Part shown: piece after piece, positions 22,626-31,951 of the stretch
How the letters are laid out: the number at the start of each line of letters is the position of its first letter
How positions within the stretch are numbered: the stretch's first letter is position 1
Assembly: GCF_003201655.1 (NCBI RefSeq)
Contig: NZ_QJJU01000008.1
Span: 162,780-226,779 of the forward strand
Source: Mycolicibacterium moriokaense
Lineage (GTDB): Bacteria; Actinomycetota; Actinomycetes; Mycobacteriales; Mycobacteriaceae
Direction: 5' to 3'
DNA length: 64,000 nucleotides
Notes under the pieces: model-generated
The model's database searches: none
Seen by the model: the letters and a program-made list of their open reading frames with translations, nothing else
Told to the model about the DNA's origin: nothing
Program-made: the position numbers and the translations under genes

Positions 22626-23491
22626 ACGCCGGCCGTTGTCCGTTCCGGCGGCGCTGGGGCGGCATGGATCTCGCGATCCAACTCGGCGTCGACCTTCGCG
22701 TCGTCGGGAAAGTGCGGCTCCCCCGCAATCGCGTGCTGTAGCCACAGCTTGGCCTGTACGACCGGACGGCGCAGCCGGCGTTCGCGCTCAAGTGCGCGAT
22801 GCATCTTGCGCGGCCGATTCGTGTATCGCCAGCGGGCCCAAGGCGCATGTGGCCGCGACAGCCGGATCGCACCGACGAACAGAAGCGGAGTGATGAACAT
22901 CCCGACCAATCCGGTCCACACCTTGCCCTTGAGCAGCACGACCACCGCAATCAGCAACGTCAGCAACGCGATCGCGATGACGGAGGCTCGCGCGACCAGC
23001 GAGTGGTCGTCGCGCCAGATGCCGATGTCGAAGAACGACAGCGGATTGAAGCCGAGTATCAGCAGACCTGCCGCGGCGACCGCGGCAAAGACGGCATCCA
23101 CCGACGTCCGGCCGTCTTCGGCCCAGTACACATCCGACAGATGCAGAATCAGCGCGAACTCATCGAGTACCAGTGCGGCGCCGATGCCGAAAAAGGTTGC
23201 CGCGACCGTAAATTCGGGTACTCCCCCGTCGACCGCCAATGTCACCATCGAAATCCCGGAGATCATGACCAAGATCACACCGATCACGACGTGGTGGATA
23301 TGCAGACCGCTGCCTGCTGAAATATTGCGCGGCTGCCACCACCTACGCGGCGCGTCGCTGTTCGCGTGGCTGCGGATGTACCGCACGATCGTGCGGGTCA
23401 CGAAGAACGTAAGGATTAACGCGACGAGGCAGAAGACCAGCGGTATTCGCCCGTGGGGAATGGCGAGGTTCAGGCCGAAGGTCGCGCGCAC
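22622..23491 (-). CDS. Conserved polytopic membrane protein (Rv2180c-like)
   Basis: 289 residues with about seven hydrophobic segments between residues 14 and 215 and a basic, charged C-terminal tail. A histidine motif HIHH lies near residues 64-67, followed by a hydrophobic helix, and a second acidic/histidine cluster ([17 protein letters not shown]) may bind metal. No function is known to me. The start is the GTG at 23491, with TAAGTT six bases upstream fitting a leaderless transcript. It is divergent from mptC and coupled to the RNase AS gene. Confidence 0.8.
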   Translation of the reverse strand: MRATFGLNLAIPHGRIPLVFCLVALILTFFVTRTIVRYIRSHANSDAPRRWWQPRNISAGSGLHIHHVVIGVILVMISGISMVTLAVDGGVPEFTVAATFFGIGAALVLDEFALILHLSDVYWAEDGRTSVDAVFAAVAAAGLLILGFNPLSFFDIGIWRDDHSLVARASVIAIALLTLLIAVVVLLKGKVWTGLVGMFITPLLFVGAIRLSRPHAPWARWRYTNRPRKMHRALERERRLRRPVVQAKLWLQHAIAGEPHFPDDAKVDAELDREIHAAPAPPERTTAGV

Positions 23492-23497
23492 GCAGAA

Positions 23498-23503
23498 AAC
23501 TTA
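23498..23503 (-). promoter_or_regulatory. Predicted -10 element (TAAGTT) of the Rv2180c-like gene
   Basis: TANNNT match on the minus strand with exactly six bases between it and the GTG start, as expected for leaderless initiation. Confidence 0.45.
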
Positions 23504-23559
23504 CGCCGACCTGCGCGTGTCGTGGACGGGATACCCTCCGACGCGCCGATGGGCCCCGA

Positions 23560-23565
23560 TAGTCT
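23560..23565 (+). promoter_or_regulatory. Predicted -10 element (TAGTCT) of mptC
   Basis: TANNNT match ending ten bases before the ATG at 23576, so the mRNA leader would be about four bases or none. Confidence 0.45.
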
Positions 23566-23575
23566 GGACTGCGAC

Positions 23576-24853
23576 ATGAGTACTTGGCGGTCGCCCGGCG
23601 GGGCTGGTTGGGGGCCAACGCTTGCCTGGCGGCTGTTTCAGCTGCTCACCGTGGCGGCCCTGGCCTGGGCGGCCTGGCGTCTGCTTGGCCACACGCCGTA
23701 CCGCATCGACATCGAGGTCTACCGGATGGGCGGCCGGGCCTGGCTCGACGGCCAACCGCTGTATGCCGACGGTGCAATGTTCCACACCCGCGCCGGCCTG
23801 GACCTGCCTTTCACGTACCCGCCGCTTGCCGCGGTCGCATTCTCACCGTTCGCGTGGCTGCCGCTGAATGTGGCGAGCGGCGCGATCACCCTGACCACCC
23901 TGGTGTTGCTCATCGTGTCGACAGTGATCGTGCTGACGGGCCTGGACGTGTGGCCACAGACTTCCGTCACCGCCGAACCGGCCTGGCTGCGGCGATGCTG
24001 GCTGGCGGTCGCGATTGTGGCGCCCGCGGTGATCTATCTGGAACCCATCCGGTCGAACTTCGACTTCGGCCAGATCAACGTCGTCCTGATGACCCTCGTC
24101 ATCGCCGACTGCGTGCCCCGGAGGACGCCGTGGCCGCGGGGCGTGCTGCTTGGCGTCGCGATCGCCCTCAAGCTCACGCCCGCGGTGTTCCTGCTGTACT
24201 TCCTGCTGCGCCGCGATACCCGCGCACTGCTGGTGACTGCGGCATCGACGGTGGTGGCCACGCTGGCTGGTTTCGCGTTGGCCTGGCGCGACTCCGTGGA
24301 GTACTGGACCGACACCGTGCGCAATACCGACCGGATCGGCACCGCGACACTGAACACCAACCAGAACATCGCGGGCGCGCTCGCCCGACTCGGCCTCGGC
24401 GAGAGCGAGCGGTTCGTGCTGTGGACGCTGGCCTGTTTCGCGGTGCTGGGGTTGACGGTGTGGGCGGCGCGACGGGTATTGCGTGCCGGCCAACCCGTGC
24501 TTGCGCTGATCTGTGTGGCGATGTTCGGCCTCGTGGTGTCGCCGGTGTCGTGGTCGCATCACTGGGTCTGGGTGCTGCCCACGCTGTTGGTCACCACGGT
24601 GGTGGCCTATCGGCTGCGGCATCTGGCGCTGGCCGGCGTCACCGCGGCAGGCATCGCGTTGATGGTGTGGACGCCGATCACGCTGATGCCCGAGCACCGC
24701 GAAACCACGGCGTCGCTGTGGCGCCAACTCGCGGGTGGTTCGTACGTGTGGTGGGCGATCGCGGTGATCGCGGTGGCGGGGACAGTGTCCGCGCGGTCGG
24801 CCGATCGGTCGGTCAGCCCACAGCTGCTTCCGGCATCCGCGCAGGCGGCTTGA
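23576..24853 (+). CDS. mptC: MptC, alpha-(1->2)-mannosyltransferase of LM/LAM (Rv2181-like)
   Basis: GT87/GT-C mannosyltransferase that adds single alpha-1,2-mannose branches to the lipomannan/LAM backbone using polyprenyl-phosphomannose. The 425 residues have about ten membrane helices. The acidic catalytic residue is Asp45 in YRIDIEVYR, in the first external loop, and GQINVVLM is the second family motif. The ATG at 23576 was preferred to upstream in-frame starts because those overlap the divergent gene. The last 41 bases overlap the acyltransferase gene. It completes a set here with mptA and pimB'. Confidence 0.92.
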   Translation: MSTWRSPGGAGWGPTLAWRLFQLLTVAALAWAAWRLLGHTPYRIDIEVYRMGGRAWLDGQPLYADGAMFHTRAGLDLPFTYPPLAAVAFSPFAWLPLNVASGAITLTTLVLLIVSTVIVLTGLDVWPQTSVTAEPAWLRRCWLAVAIVAPAVIYLEPIRSNFDFGQINVVLMTLVIADCVPRRTPWPRGVLLGVAIALKLTPAVFLLYFLLRRDTRALLVTAASTVVATLAGFALAWRDSVEYWTDTVRNTDRIGTATLNTNQNIAGALARLGLGESERFVLWTLACFAVLGLTVWAARRVLRAGQPVLALICVAMFGLVVSPVSWSHHWVWVLPTLLVTTVVAYRLRHLALAGVTAAGIALMVWTPITLMPEHRETTASLWRQLAGGSYVWWAIAVIAVAGTVSARSADRSVSPQLLPASAQAA

Positions 24854-25538
24854 CCGCGGTCTGGGCCTTGCCATCCTTGACGTCGGCGGCGTAGAGGTCG
24901 ACATACTCCTGGCCGCCGAGGCGCATCAGCTCGTACATCACCTCGTCAATCACTGCGCGCTCGATGAACCGGTTGCCCGCCAGGCCTTCGAACCGGCTGA
25001 AGTCCATCGGCTTGCCGAACTTGACCTGCACCCGGCCGAACCGCCACATCTTGCTGCCTGGCGGGTTGACGGAATCGGTTCCGATCATCGCGACGGGAAT
25101 CACCGGAACGCCTGTTTCCAGCGCCAGCCGCGCGAGACCGGTCTTGCCCTTGTAAAGCCGCCCGTCGGGTGACCGGGTGCCCTCCGGATACATGCCGAGC
25201 AGCTTGCCCTCACCGAGGACGCGTGCAGCGGTGGTCAACGCGGCGTGCGCGCTGTCGGCGTCTGTCCTGTCGATCGGCACCTGCCCTGCGGCGGTGTAGA
25301 ACCACCGCTGAAACCAGCCGCCGATCCCCGTTCCGGTGAAGTACTCGGCCTTGGCAAGGAAGGTGATCCTCCGGCGGACCACCAGAGGCTTGTAGAAGCT
25401 GTCCGCGACCGCGAGGTGGTTACTGGCCAGGATCGCCGGGCCGGAGTGCGGAACGTACTCCAACCCTTCGACTTTCGGACGGCCGAGCAAAGACAGCAAA
25501 GGGCCCATGAAGATGTACTTGAAAAGCCAGTACCACAT
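24813..25538 (-). CDS. 1-acyl-sn-glycerol-3-phosphate acyltransferase family (Rv2182c-like)
   Basis: 241 residues of the PlsC family, which acylate lysophosphatidate or related lipids at the inner membrane face. The catalytic H-x4-D box is NHLAVAD and the phosphate-binding box is [11 protein letters not shown] hydrophobic N-terminus suggests membrane association. The exact acceptor is unknown; several PlsC paralogs exist in mycobacteria. It is followed on the opposite strand by mptC with a 41-bp overlap and preceded, 51 bases upstream, by the Cys-containing small-protein gene of the ArsA cluster. Confidence 0.88.
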   Translation of the reverse strand: MWYWLFKYIFMGPLLSLLGRPKVEGLEYVPHSGPAILASNHLAVADSFYKPLVVRRRITFLAKAEYFTGTGIGGWFQRWFYTAAGQVPIDRTDADSAHAALTTAARVLGEGKLLGMYPEGTRSPDGRLYKGKTGLARLALETGVPVIPVAMIGTDSVNPPGSKMWRFGRVQVKFGKPMDFSRFEGLAGNRFIERAVIDEVMYELMRLGGQEYVDLYAADVKDGKAQTAVKPPARMPEAAVG

Positions 25539-25589
25539 GGACCCTCCCCAACACCGAGCACCGGACGGTGCTTTGCGACAACTTTACAG

Positions 25590-25973
25590 TTACTCCTCGA
25601 CCGTCACCGGGATGTGCTGATACCGTCCCGGCTCCGTAGGCGGCGGCTGGTCACCCTCCGGCGGGCCAGTCGGCGGCGGCGGCGTCTCTGGCGGCTCGGG
25701 AGCGATGTTCCCAGTGTCTTCTACGACGGCGCGGACCACGGCCAGCAGCGCGACGCTGTGCTCGGCGATGACGGTCAGAAGCGGATGCTGTTCACCGGCC
25801 GCCAGCGCGGCAAGCGCACACACCGGACACCACACCTGCTGACACTTGCCTGGGGAATCGCCGCTGCCCGCCGCGCGAGCTGCGGCCAGTCGCACCGCCG
25901 GGTCGAGCCGGTCGAGGATGGTCTGAGCCAGCAGCCGCAGTTCGGGACCGATCTCGGAATGAGACCCAGTCAT
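25590..25973 (-). CDS. Small Cys-containing protein paired with the ArsA-like ATPase (Rv2183c-like)
   Basis: 127 residues from the ATG at 25973, which overlaps the ArsA-like stop as ATGA and has GGAGGTG upstream. The N-terminal half is helical, with a CQQVWCPVC cluster (C-x4-C-x2-C) near residue 45 that could bind zinc or an Fe-S cluster. The C-terminal half is Pro/Glu-rich and probably disordered. I recognise it only as a conserved companion of the ArsA-like gene. The tight coupling suggests the two proteins work together. Confidence 0.75.
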   Translation of the reverse strand: MTGSHSEIGPELRLLAQTILDRLDPAVRLAAARAAGSGDSPGKCQQVWCPVCALAALAAGEQHPLLTVIAEHSVALLAVVRAVVEDTGNIAPEPPETPPPPTGPPEGDQPPPTEPGRYQHIPVTVEE

Positions 25974-27244
25974 GCCGGCCACACCTCCGGATTCGGTCGA
26001 AATCGCACGGTCAGTTCACTACCTTTTAGCTGCGCCTCCACCACGATGCATCGCCGCAGGACGGATGCCAGCCGAACCCGGCGCCGCATACCGCCGGCAC
26101 CGATGATCAAGTCGTCGTCGACCCGGCCCAACGTTAACGCGGCGGAGTCGACCTGCGGCAACTCTAGCCGCATCCGGTAGGTCGCTTCGAGCCCAGTTCC
26201 AGATTCGCGGTCAACGATCGGCCTCAGCGGTCCAGGCGGCGGTGACCCGTCGCGCCGTCGCGCGCTGTCGAGCAGTTCACCGAGAGCCTTGGGGCCGATC
26301 GGTTCCCCTGCGAGGTGCGGGACGAGTACCAGCTGCACATCACCGATGGTGGTGCCCAGCTCGTTGAGCACCACGCGTTGCTCGGAGATGCGCTCGGAGT
26401 ACCAGTCGAACGCGGGGTGTTCGGGAAGATTGCGGTACTCGTACGAATCATCTTGAATCAGAATTTGATTGACGATCAGCTCGTCGACTTGCACACCCAT
26501 CAGCGCCAGCGAGCCAAGGGTGCGGACCGCCTCCGCGGCAACCACCCGCTCGGCCGTCATCACCAGGTGCGCGCTGACACGTTCGCCATCGGTGAGCAGC
26601 GAGCCCAGCTGTTCGGTCCCCACGCTGATGCGTTCGACGAGCCCGATCACCGCAGCCGTGCCGGCATCGTCGGCGCCGGTCGACAACCGCCGATGCCGCG
26701 GCCAGGCGCGCTCCAGGTACAGGCCGAAGGTGGCGGGCAGCGTGAGCATCCGCAGTGCATCGGCGGTCGACGCACAGTCCACCACGACGTGATCCCATTG
26801 ACCTGAGGCGGCCAGTTCGCCGACCTCATGGAGACCGAGCACCTCCTGAATGCCAGGCAGCGCCGAAAGTTCTTCTGGCGCAATGTCTCCCAGGTCCGAC
26901 TCGGGAAAGCGACCGGACAGCATGCCTGCGATCTCCCGCCACCGCGCCGCCAGCAGCGCCAGCGTGTCCAGGGCGAGCGCATCGAGGAACCCGCCGCCGG
27001 CGTCGGCGTCGTCGGCCAGCACCCGGGTGGGCTCACGCAGGCCCGTCGGCGTCACAACGGTGCCCAACACATCGCCGATGGAGTGCGCCTGGTCGGTGGA
27101 GACGATCAGCACCCGCAGCCCGGCACGCGCGTCGCGCACCGCCGTGGCGGTGGCCAACGTTGACTTCCCTACCCCGCCCTTGCCGACGAAGAGACTGATC
27201 CGGGCGGCGGCGGCGGCTTCGGCCGCACTACCAAGCTCACTCAG
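25970..27244 (-). CDS. ArsA/Get3-like P-loop ATPase with a non-canonical start (Rv2184c-like)
   Basis: An intact deviant Walker A motif, GKGGVGKST, followed by the ArsA/GET3-type switch STDQAHSIGDV, and a conserved C-terminus. There is no arsenite-pump partner, so arsenic resistance is unlikely. The reading frame opens at 27268, but it contains no ATG, GTG or TTG before the TTG at 27157, which is inside the P-loop. I place the start at the CTG at 27244 (424 residues), overlapping the end of the SRPBCC gene. A sequencing error or frameshift is the alternative. The N-terminal Ala-rich run is encoded by GCC repeats. Confidence 0.75.
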   Translation of the reverse strand: MSELGSAAEAAAAARISLFVGKGGVGKSTLATATAVRDARAGLRVLIVSTDQAHSIGDVLGTVVTPTGLREPTRVLADDADAGGGFLDALALDTLALLAARWREIAGMLSGRFPESDLGDIAPEELSALPGIQEVLGLHEVGELAASGQWDHVVVDCASTADALRMLTLPATFGLYLERAWPRHRRLSTGADDAGTAAVIGLVERISVGTEQLGSLLTDGERVSAHLVMTAERVVAAEAVRTLGSLALMGVQVDELIVNQILIQDDSYEYRNLPEHPAFDWYSERISEQRVVLNELGTTIGDVQLVLVPHLAGEPIGPKALGELLDSARRRDGSPPPGPLRPIVDRESGTGLEATYRMRLELPQVDSAALTLGRVDDDLIIGAGGMRRRVRLASVLRRCIVVEAQLKGSELTVRFRPNPEVWPA

Positions 27245-27674
27245 CCTCGACTCGTTTCTTGAGGTCCTTCAATGCGGTGTCCGTGAGGCGCCGTTCGGCC
27301 TTGCGCTTGAGCAGCCCAATCATCGGGATGATCAGGTCGACCGAGAGTTCGTAGGTGACGTCGGTGCCGGACCCGTTGGCCGACAGCCGATATGCGCCGT
27401 CCAACGATTTCAGCAGCGAACTGGAGACCAGGCACCACTTGACCGATCCGCGGTCGGCAGGCCAGTCGTAGGACAGCACCATAGTGTCCTTGAGAACGGT
27501 GGCGTCCAGCACGAGGCGGGCGGTCTTGGGGTAGCCCTCGGCGTCGGCCTCGAGCACCTCGGTCTCCTTGTATTCGGCCACCCAGTCCGGATAGGAGCCG
27601 ATATCGGCGATGACGTCCATCACCGTCGATGGGTCGGCATCGATGTAGATGGTCTGAGCTGTCTTGTCCGCCAC
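27237..27674 (-). CDS. SRPBCC (START/polyketide-cyclase fold) protein, Rv2185c-like
   Basis: 145 residues from the GTG at 27674. The pattern of an N-terminal strand with IYIDADPSTVMDVIADIGSYPDWV and a long C-terminal helix (residues 120-145) fits the SRPBCC superfamily, small single-domain proteins with a hydrophobic ligand cavity. No catalytic residues can be named. It is between a second SRPBCC gene and the ArsA-like ATPase, whose frame overlaps its last codons. A lipid- or polyketide-binding role is inference from fold and from the acyltransferase and FadD15 nearby. Confidence 0.8.
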   Translation of the reverse strand: MADKTAQTIYIDADPSTVMDVIADIGSYPDWVAEYKETEVLEADAEGYPKTARLVLDATVLKDTMVLSYDWPADRGSVKWCLVSSSLLKSLDGAYRLSANGSGTDVTYELSVDLIIPMIGLLKRKAERRLTDTALKDLKKRVEAE

Positions 27675-27714
27675 GTGAAAAATCTACCTCCGTCTGGTGG
27701 CTCTGGCCGAAGTA

Positions 27715-28104
27715 TCAGGGCAGCCGCGATACGCCCACCGGGCGTGTCGCTTCCAGCCTGCGCTTCACCTCGAATGCCATGTTCTTGCCCGCTACCCGGC
27801 GCCGATGGTTCATCTTCGCCAGGTTCATCTTGGCCAGCTGCCACGCCGACACACCCGATGGCTCCGCGTGCAGGAAATAGTGCAGGACGACCCCGTCGAG
27901 CGCGGATTCAAGCCATATCTCCATCGTCCCGGTGAGAGCGCCTGCCACCGTCCAGCGGTGCCCCGCGGCGCCCCGGTCCTCAACCACCGTCAACCGCAGG
28001 TCTGGCCACCACCGCCGCCAGCTCGCTTGATCCGCGACGGCCCTGCCCACCTCGACGGGGTCGGCGGCGACGAAGGTCTCGTCCGCGATTTGGATGCTGT
28101 TCAT
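27715..28104 (-). CDS. Second SRPBCC-like protein, Rv2186c-like
   Basis: 129 residues from the ATG at 28104 (a TTG at 28113 is possible). It has the SRPBCC opening MNSIQIADETFVAADPVEVGRAV and a Trp-rich SWRRWWPDLRL segment, with a basic C-terminal helix. It is divergent to the neighbouring SRPBCC protein in sequence, so this is not a recent duplication. It is the first gene of the minus-strand run SRPBCC-SRPBCC-ArsA-CysX-acyltransferase and is divergently arranged with fadD15 over a 93-base region. The ligand is unknown. Confidence 0.75.
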   Translation of the reverse strand: MNSIQIADETFVAADPVEVGRAVADQASWRRWWPDLRLTVVEDRGAAGHRWTVAGALTGTMEIWLESALDGVVLHYFLHAEPSGVSAWQLAKMNLAKMNHRRRVAGKNMAFEVKRRLEATRPVGVSRLP

Positions 28105-28152
28105 GGCATACAAGCTTCACATATGCCCGCCCACCGGCCGAGAGTGGCCGAC

Positions 28153-28158
28153 TAGGCT
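28153..28158 (+). promoter_or_regulatory. Predicted -10 element (TAGGCT) of fadD15
   Basis: TANNNT match 39 bases before the GTG at 28198. The implied leader of about 33 bases includes GAGAGG at a normal ribosome-binding distance. Confidence 0.4.
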
Positions 28159-28197
28159 GGGAACGCAAAGCCGCGAAGATGTCGAGAGGCCACGATC

Positions 28198-29997
28198 GTG
28201 CGTGAGTACAGCGTTCCCGCAACGTTCACCGTCGGTGAGGACGACAACGTCGTCGGTTCGGTGTTCAGCAACGAACGCGACGATCCCGACCACGTGATTT
28301 TCCAACGCCTGGTCGACGGCGCATGGACAGATATTACCTGCAAGCAGGCTGCAAGTCAGATCCGTTCGACCGCACTGGGTTTGATCGCCGAGGGCGTCAA
28401 GCCCGGCGACCGGGTCGCGATCCTGTCGGCGACCCGGTACGAATGGCCGATCATCGACTTCGCCATCCTGGCCGCGGGTGCGGTGACGGTGCCGATCTAT
28501 GAGACCAGCTCGGCCGAGCAGGTGCGGTTCGTTTTACAGGACTCCGGCGCCGTACTGATCTTCGCCGAGACCGACGAGCACGCCGACAAGATCGAGCACC
28601 TCGAAAGCGAGCTGACCGAGCTGCGCAAGGTGCTACGGATTGGGGGTTCAGTCACACCGGCGCTGGACGCGCTTGGCGAGGCGGGCAAGTCCGTCGACCC
28701 GAAGGAACTCGACGACCGGCTGGCCGGCATATCCTCCGCCGATCCGGCGACGCTGATCTACACCTCTGGCACTACAGGCCGGCCCAAGGGCTGCCAGCTG
28801 ACCCACTCCAACCTGCTGTACGAGATCCGCGGCGCCAAGGCGTGCTTCCCGACGCTGCTTGCGAAGGGCGAGCGGATGTTGGTGTTCCTGCCGCTGGCGC
28901 ACGTGCTCGCCCGTGCCATCACGGTGGCGTGCTTCACCAATAAGGTCACGCTCGGCTTCACAAGTGACATCAAGAACCTGGTGCCGACGTTTGGAGTTTT
29001 CAAGCCGACGCTGGTGGTTTCGGTGCCGCGGGTGTTCGAGAAGGTATACAACACCGCAGAACAGAACGCCCGCAACGACGGCAAGGGCCCCATCTTCGAG
29101 CGCGCGGTCAACACCGCGATCGAGTACAGCCAGGCGCAGGACTCCGGTGGCGCAGGCCTGCTGCTGCGGGCCAAGCACGCGCTGTTCGACCGGCTGGTGT
29201 ACGGCAAGCTGCGCGCCGCACTTGGCGGCAACTGCCGCGGCGCGATCTCGGGCGGTGCGCCACTGGGTGCCCGGCTCGGCCATTTCTATCGCGGCGTCGG
29301 CCTGACCATCTATGAGGGCTACGGGCTGACTGAGACCAGCGCGGCGATCACCGTGAACCAGATCGACGGCGTGAAGGTCGGCTCGGTCGGAAAGCTGGTG
29401 CCTGGCAACAGCATGCGGCTGGCCGACGACGATGAGCTGCTGGTCAACGGTGGCGTGGTGTTCAGCGGCTACTGGCGCAACGAAGCCGAGACCAACGCCG
29501 TGTTCACCGACGGTTGGTTCCACACCGGTGACCTTGGCGCCATCGACGACAACGGTTTCCTGACCATCATCGGGCGCAAGAAGGAAATCATCGTCACCGC
29601 AGGTGGCAAGAACGTCGCGCCTGCGCTCCTCGAGGACCGGCTGCGGGCGCATCCGCTGATCAGTCAGGCGATGTGTGTCGGTGACGCGCAGCCATTTATC
29701 GCCGCGCTGATCACGATCGACCCCGAGGCGTTCCCCGGTTGGAAGCAGCGCAACGGCAAGGACGCCAGCGCCACGGTTGGGGATCTGGCCTCCGACCCCG
29801 ATTTGATGGCCGAGGTCGAGTTGGCCGTCAAAGATGCCAATCAGGCGGTGTCCAAGGCCGAGGCGATCCGCAAGTTCCGCATCCTGCCCGTCGATTTCAC
29901 CGAGGACACCGGCGAGCTGACGCCGACGCTGAAGGTCAAGCGCAAGGTGGTCGCCGAGAAGTTCGCCACCGACATCGAGGCGCTCTACACGGGCTAA
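28198..29997 (+). CDS. fadD15: FadD15, long-chain fatty-acid-CoA ligase
   Basis: 599-residue member of the adenylate-forming superfamily that activates long-chain fatty acids to acyl-CoA via acyl-AMP. The ATP-binding loop [10 protein letters not shown], the YEGYGLTET motif, the TGDLG motif and the [15 protein letters not shown] hinge with the late catalytic lysine region are all present. The start is the GTG at 28198 with GAGAGG upstream. The TAA stop is interlocked with the TAG stop of pimB' in a four-base overlap. Confidence 0.93.
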   Translation: MREYSVPATFTVGEDDNVVGSVFSNERDDPDHVIFQRLVDGAWTDITCKQAASQIRSTALGLIAEGVKPGDRVAILSATRYEWPIIDFAILAAGAVTVPIYETSSAEQVRFVLQDSGAVLIFAETDEHADKIEHLESELTELRKVLRIGGSVTPALDALGEAGKSVDPKELDDRLAGISSADPATLIYTSGTTGRPKGCQLTHSNLLYEIRGAKACFPTLLAKGERMLVFLPLAHVLARAITVACFTNKVTLGFTSDIKNLVPTFGVFKPTLVVSVPRVFEKVYNTAEQNARNDGKGPIFERAVNTAIEYSQAQDSGGAGLLLRAKHALFDRLVYGKLRAALGGNCRGAISGGAPLGARLGHFYRGVGLTIYEGYGLTETSAAITVNQIDGVKVGSVGKLVPGNSMRLADDDELLVNGGVVFSGYWRNEAETNAVFTDGWFHTGDLGAIDDNGFLTIIGRKKEIIVTAGGKNVAPALLEDRLRAHPLISQAMCVGDAQPFIAALITIDPEAFPGWKQRNGKDASATVGDLASDPDLMAEVELAVKDANQAVSKAEAIRKFRILPVDFTEDTGELTPTLKVKRKVVAEKFATDIEALYTG

Positions 29998-31121
29998 AGC
30001 AGTTCGGCGAGCCGTTGCGCCTTGGTGGTCCACTGCCAATTGTCGACCACCCATCGCCTGCCCGCTTCGCCCATCTGCGCGGCGCGGTCCTTGTCGGCCA
30101 GTAGGTCGCCGACCGACGCAGCGATCGCGCCGACGTCCAGGCCGTTGACCACCACGCCCGTCTCGCCGTCCTTGACAGTTTCTGGCGCCCCGCCGGACCG
30201 GCCCGCGACGACAGGCACGCCCGTAGCCGACGCCTCCAGATAGACGATGCCGAGGCCCTCGACGTCCATTCCGCCGCCGCGGGTCCGGCATGGCATCGCG
30301 AACACATCGGCCATCGCGTGGTGTGCGGGCAATTCGTCGGCGGGCACGCCGTCGGTGAACACCACGTGCTCGGCCACTCCGAATTTCTCCGCAAGCCCCC
30401 GCAGCGTCGTGCCATACGGGCCGCCACCGACGATGACGAGGGCGGCGCCGGGCACCCGCTGCCGGATCGCGGGCATCGCCCTGATCAACATGTCCTGACC
30501 CTTGCGCGGCACCAGGCGCGACACACATACCACCACCGGCCGATCGCCGAGCCGGTATCGGGCACGCAGCTCGGCGCGGGCCACCTCGTCGGGCGCGAAC
30601 CTGTCGATGTCCACACCGGGAGCCAGGAGCTCAAGCGCCGCGTCGGGGCCAAACGCCGACGCGAACCGGCCACGCGTGTAGTGGCTGATGTAGGTAACCA
30701 CGTCCGTCCCAGTTCCGATGCGGCGCAACGCGGTTCGGGCCAGCGGCAGCATCGACCAGCCAACCTCATGACCGTGGGTGCTGGCGACGACGCGGCCAGC
30801 ACCCGCGTCGCGGGCCAGCGGCGCCATCAACGCCAACGGCGCGGCGGCTCCGAACCACACGGTGTCAACGTCGTGACGGTCGATGAGTTCACGCATCCGG
30901 CCAGCCACCGGCGGCACCGGCAGCATCAACGTGCCAGGATGGCGCACCACCTCGTACGACGTATGGCGATCGAATTCGTCGGCGCCCTTCCAGTTCGGCG
31001 CGTACACGGTCAGCTGATGTGTCCCCGCCGCGACTAGGTTATCGACCAGGTTCTGCAGGTACGACTGGATGCCGCCGCGGCGCGGCGGAAAATCGTTGCT
31101 AACCAGCAGGACCCGGCTCAT
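29994..31121 (-). CDS. pimB: PimB', GDP-mannose-dependent mannosyltransferase (Rv2188c-like)
   Basis: GT-B fold, GT4-family enzyme that adds the second mannose in phosphatidylinositol mannoside synthesis, on the cytoplasmic face. The 375 residues start at the ATG at 31121, not further upstream. The N-terminal acceptor loop [12 protein letters not shown] and the C-terminal [14 protein letters not shown] (E-x7-E motif binding GDP-mannose) are present, with [11 protein letters not shown] between. The upstream metalloprotease stop is five bases before the start, so the genes are in one operon with ripC. Confidence 0.93.
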   Translation of the reverse strand: MSRVLLVSNDFPPRRGGIQSYLQNLVDNLVAAGTHQLTVYAPNWKGADEFDRHTSYEVVRHPGTLMLPVPPVAGRMRELIDRHDVDTVWFGAAAPLALMAPLARDAGAGRVVASTHGHEVGWSMLPLARTALRRIGTGTDVVTYISHYTRGRFASAFGPDAALELLAPGVDIDRFAPDEVARAELRARYRLGDRPVVVCVSRLVPRKGQDMLIRAMPAIRQRVPGAALVIVGGGPYGTTLRGLAEKFGVAEHVVFTDGVPADELPAHHAMADVFAMPCRTRGGGMDVEGLGIVYLEASATGVPVVAGRSGGAPETVKDGETGVVVNGLDVGAIAASVGDLLADKDRAAQMGEAGRRWVVDNWQWTTKAQRLAELL

Positions 31122-31126
31122 CGAGG

Positions 31127-31951
31127 CTAGCCGGACATCCAGTGCCGCCATTGCGCCAGCACCGTTGGCAGGTCCGCACCGAGGGTGTCGCGCACGGCGG
31201 TGTCGGCGTCGGGATGTCCTGGACCGCAGGCCCGCACATACAGCGCCCGCAGCGTGGCGGTGCCGTACGCATCGGCGACGAATCGGCTGAACCACCACGC
31301 GCGGTCGTAAGCCTTGGAGCTGTTTGGACCATCGAGGTCGGCGTCGGCGGGTATGGTTGCCAACTCTGCGGCGCCAGGGGGCCGCGGTGACGGCGGGCGG
31401 CCGACGAAATCGGCGACCCCCTCGGTGAGCCAACGTGGCGCGTCGGCGGTGGTGTCGGCGCGCGATGCGTAGTGGAAAAGCTCGTGGCGCAACACTATTC
31501 GCAACGCCGCATCGCTCATTGCGCCAGCACCAGGGGCGAACATGATCCGCTCGGCAGTGGTGGTGGCCGCGATGTCAGGCCCGCCGCCTGCGAGGCGCCC
31601 GAACTCGGCGTCCGATCCTGCGCCAACGATGAGGACGTCACGCGGCCAGTCGGGTCCCCAGAACGAGGTGACCGCCGTGGCGGCATCGTTCATCTGCGCG
31701 CCGATGCGGGCCAACAGTGGCGCCGTGTGCGCGCCACCGAGACCGACGAGGCGCACCGTGCGGCCGTCATCCAACGTCTCGGTGGTCGACGCGGCGGTGG
31801 GTGTGGTGACCGACGCGGGTGCCGCCACAACCGGGAGCGCTGGCACCGGATGCGACCTGCCGACCAGAAGCAGCCCGCAGATCAGCTCGGTGACGAGGAT
31901 CGCTGCAAGCCGGCGACGGTCAGTAGCGGCGGACGTTGTAGATCGGCGCAT
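31127..31951 (-). CDS. Membrane-anchored gluzincin metalloprotease-like protein (Rv2189c-like)
   Basis: 274 residues. A single N-terminal hydrophobic segment (about 14-31) acts as signal or anchor, so the body is outside the membrane. The body contains a complete zinc-peptidase signature: HELFH at 156-160 and WLTEGVADF with Glu177 as the likely third ligand, as in gluzincins and peptidase-MA domains. The substrate is unknown. The ATG at 31951 lies inside the ripC frame (32-bp overlap), and no other usable start precedes the membrane segment. It is between ripC and pimB', which suggests an envelope role. Confidence 0.8.
   Translation of the reverse strand: MRRSTTSAATDRRRLAAILVTELICGLLLVGRSHPVPALPVVAAPASVTTPTAASTTETLDDGRTVRLVGLGGAHTAPLLARIGAQMNDAATAVTSFWGPDWPRDVLIVGAGSDAEFGRLAGGGPDIAATTTAERIMFAPGAGAMSDAALRIVLRHELFHYASRADTTADAPRWLTEGVADFVGRPPSPRPPGAAELATIPADADLDGPNSSKAYDRAWWFSRFVADAYGTATLRALYVRACGPGHPDADTAVRDTLGADLPTVLAQWRHWMSG

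Noticed and set aside
28648..30528. A 626-codon minus-strand frame opposite fadD15
   Set aside because: Its Arg/Gly/His-rich translation is typical of a shadow frame; fadD15 accounts for the conservation in this region.
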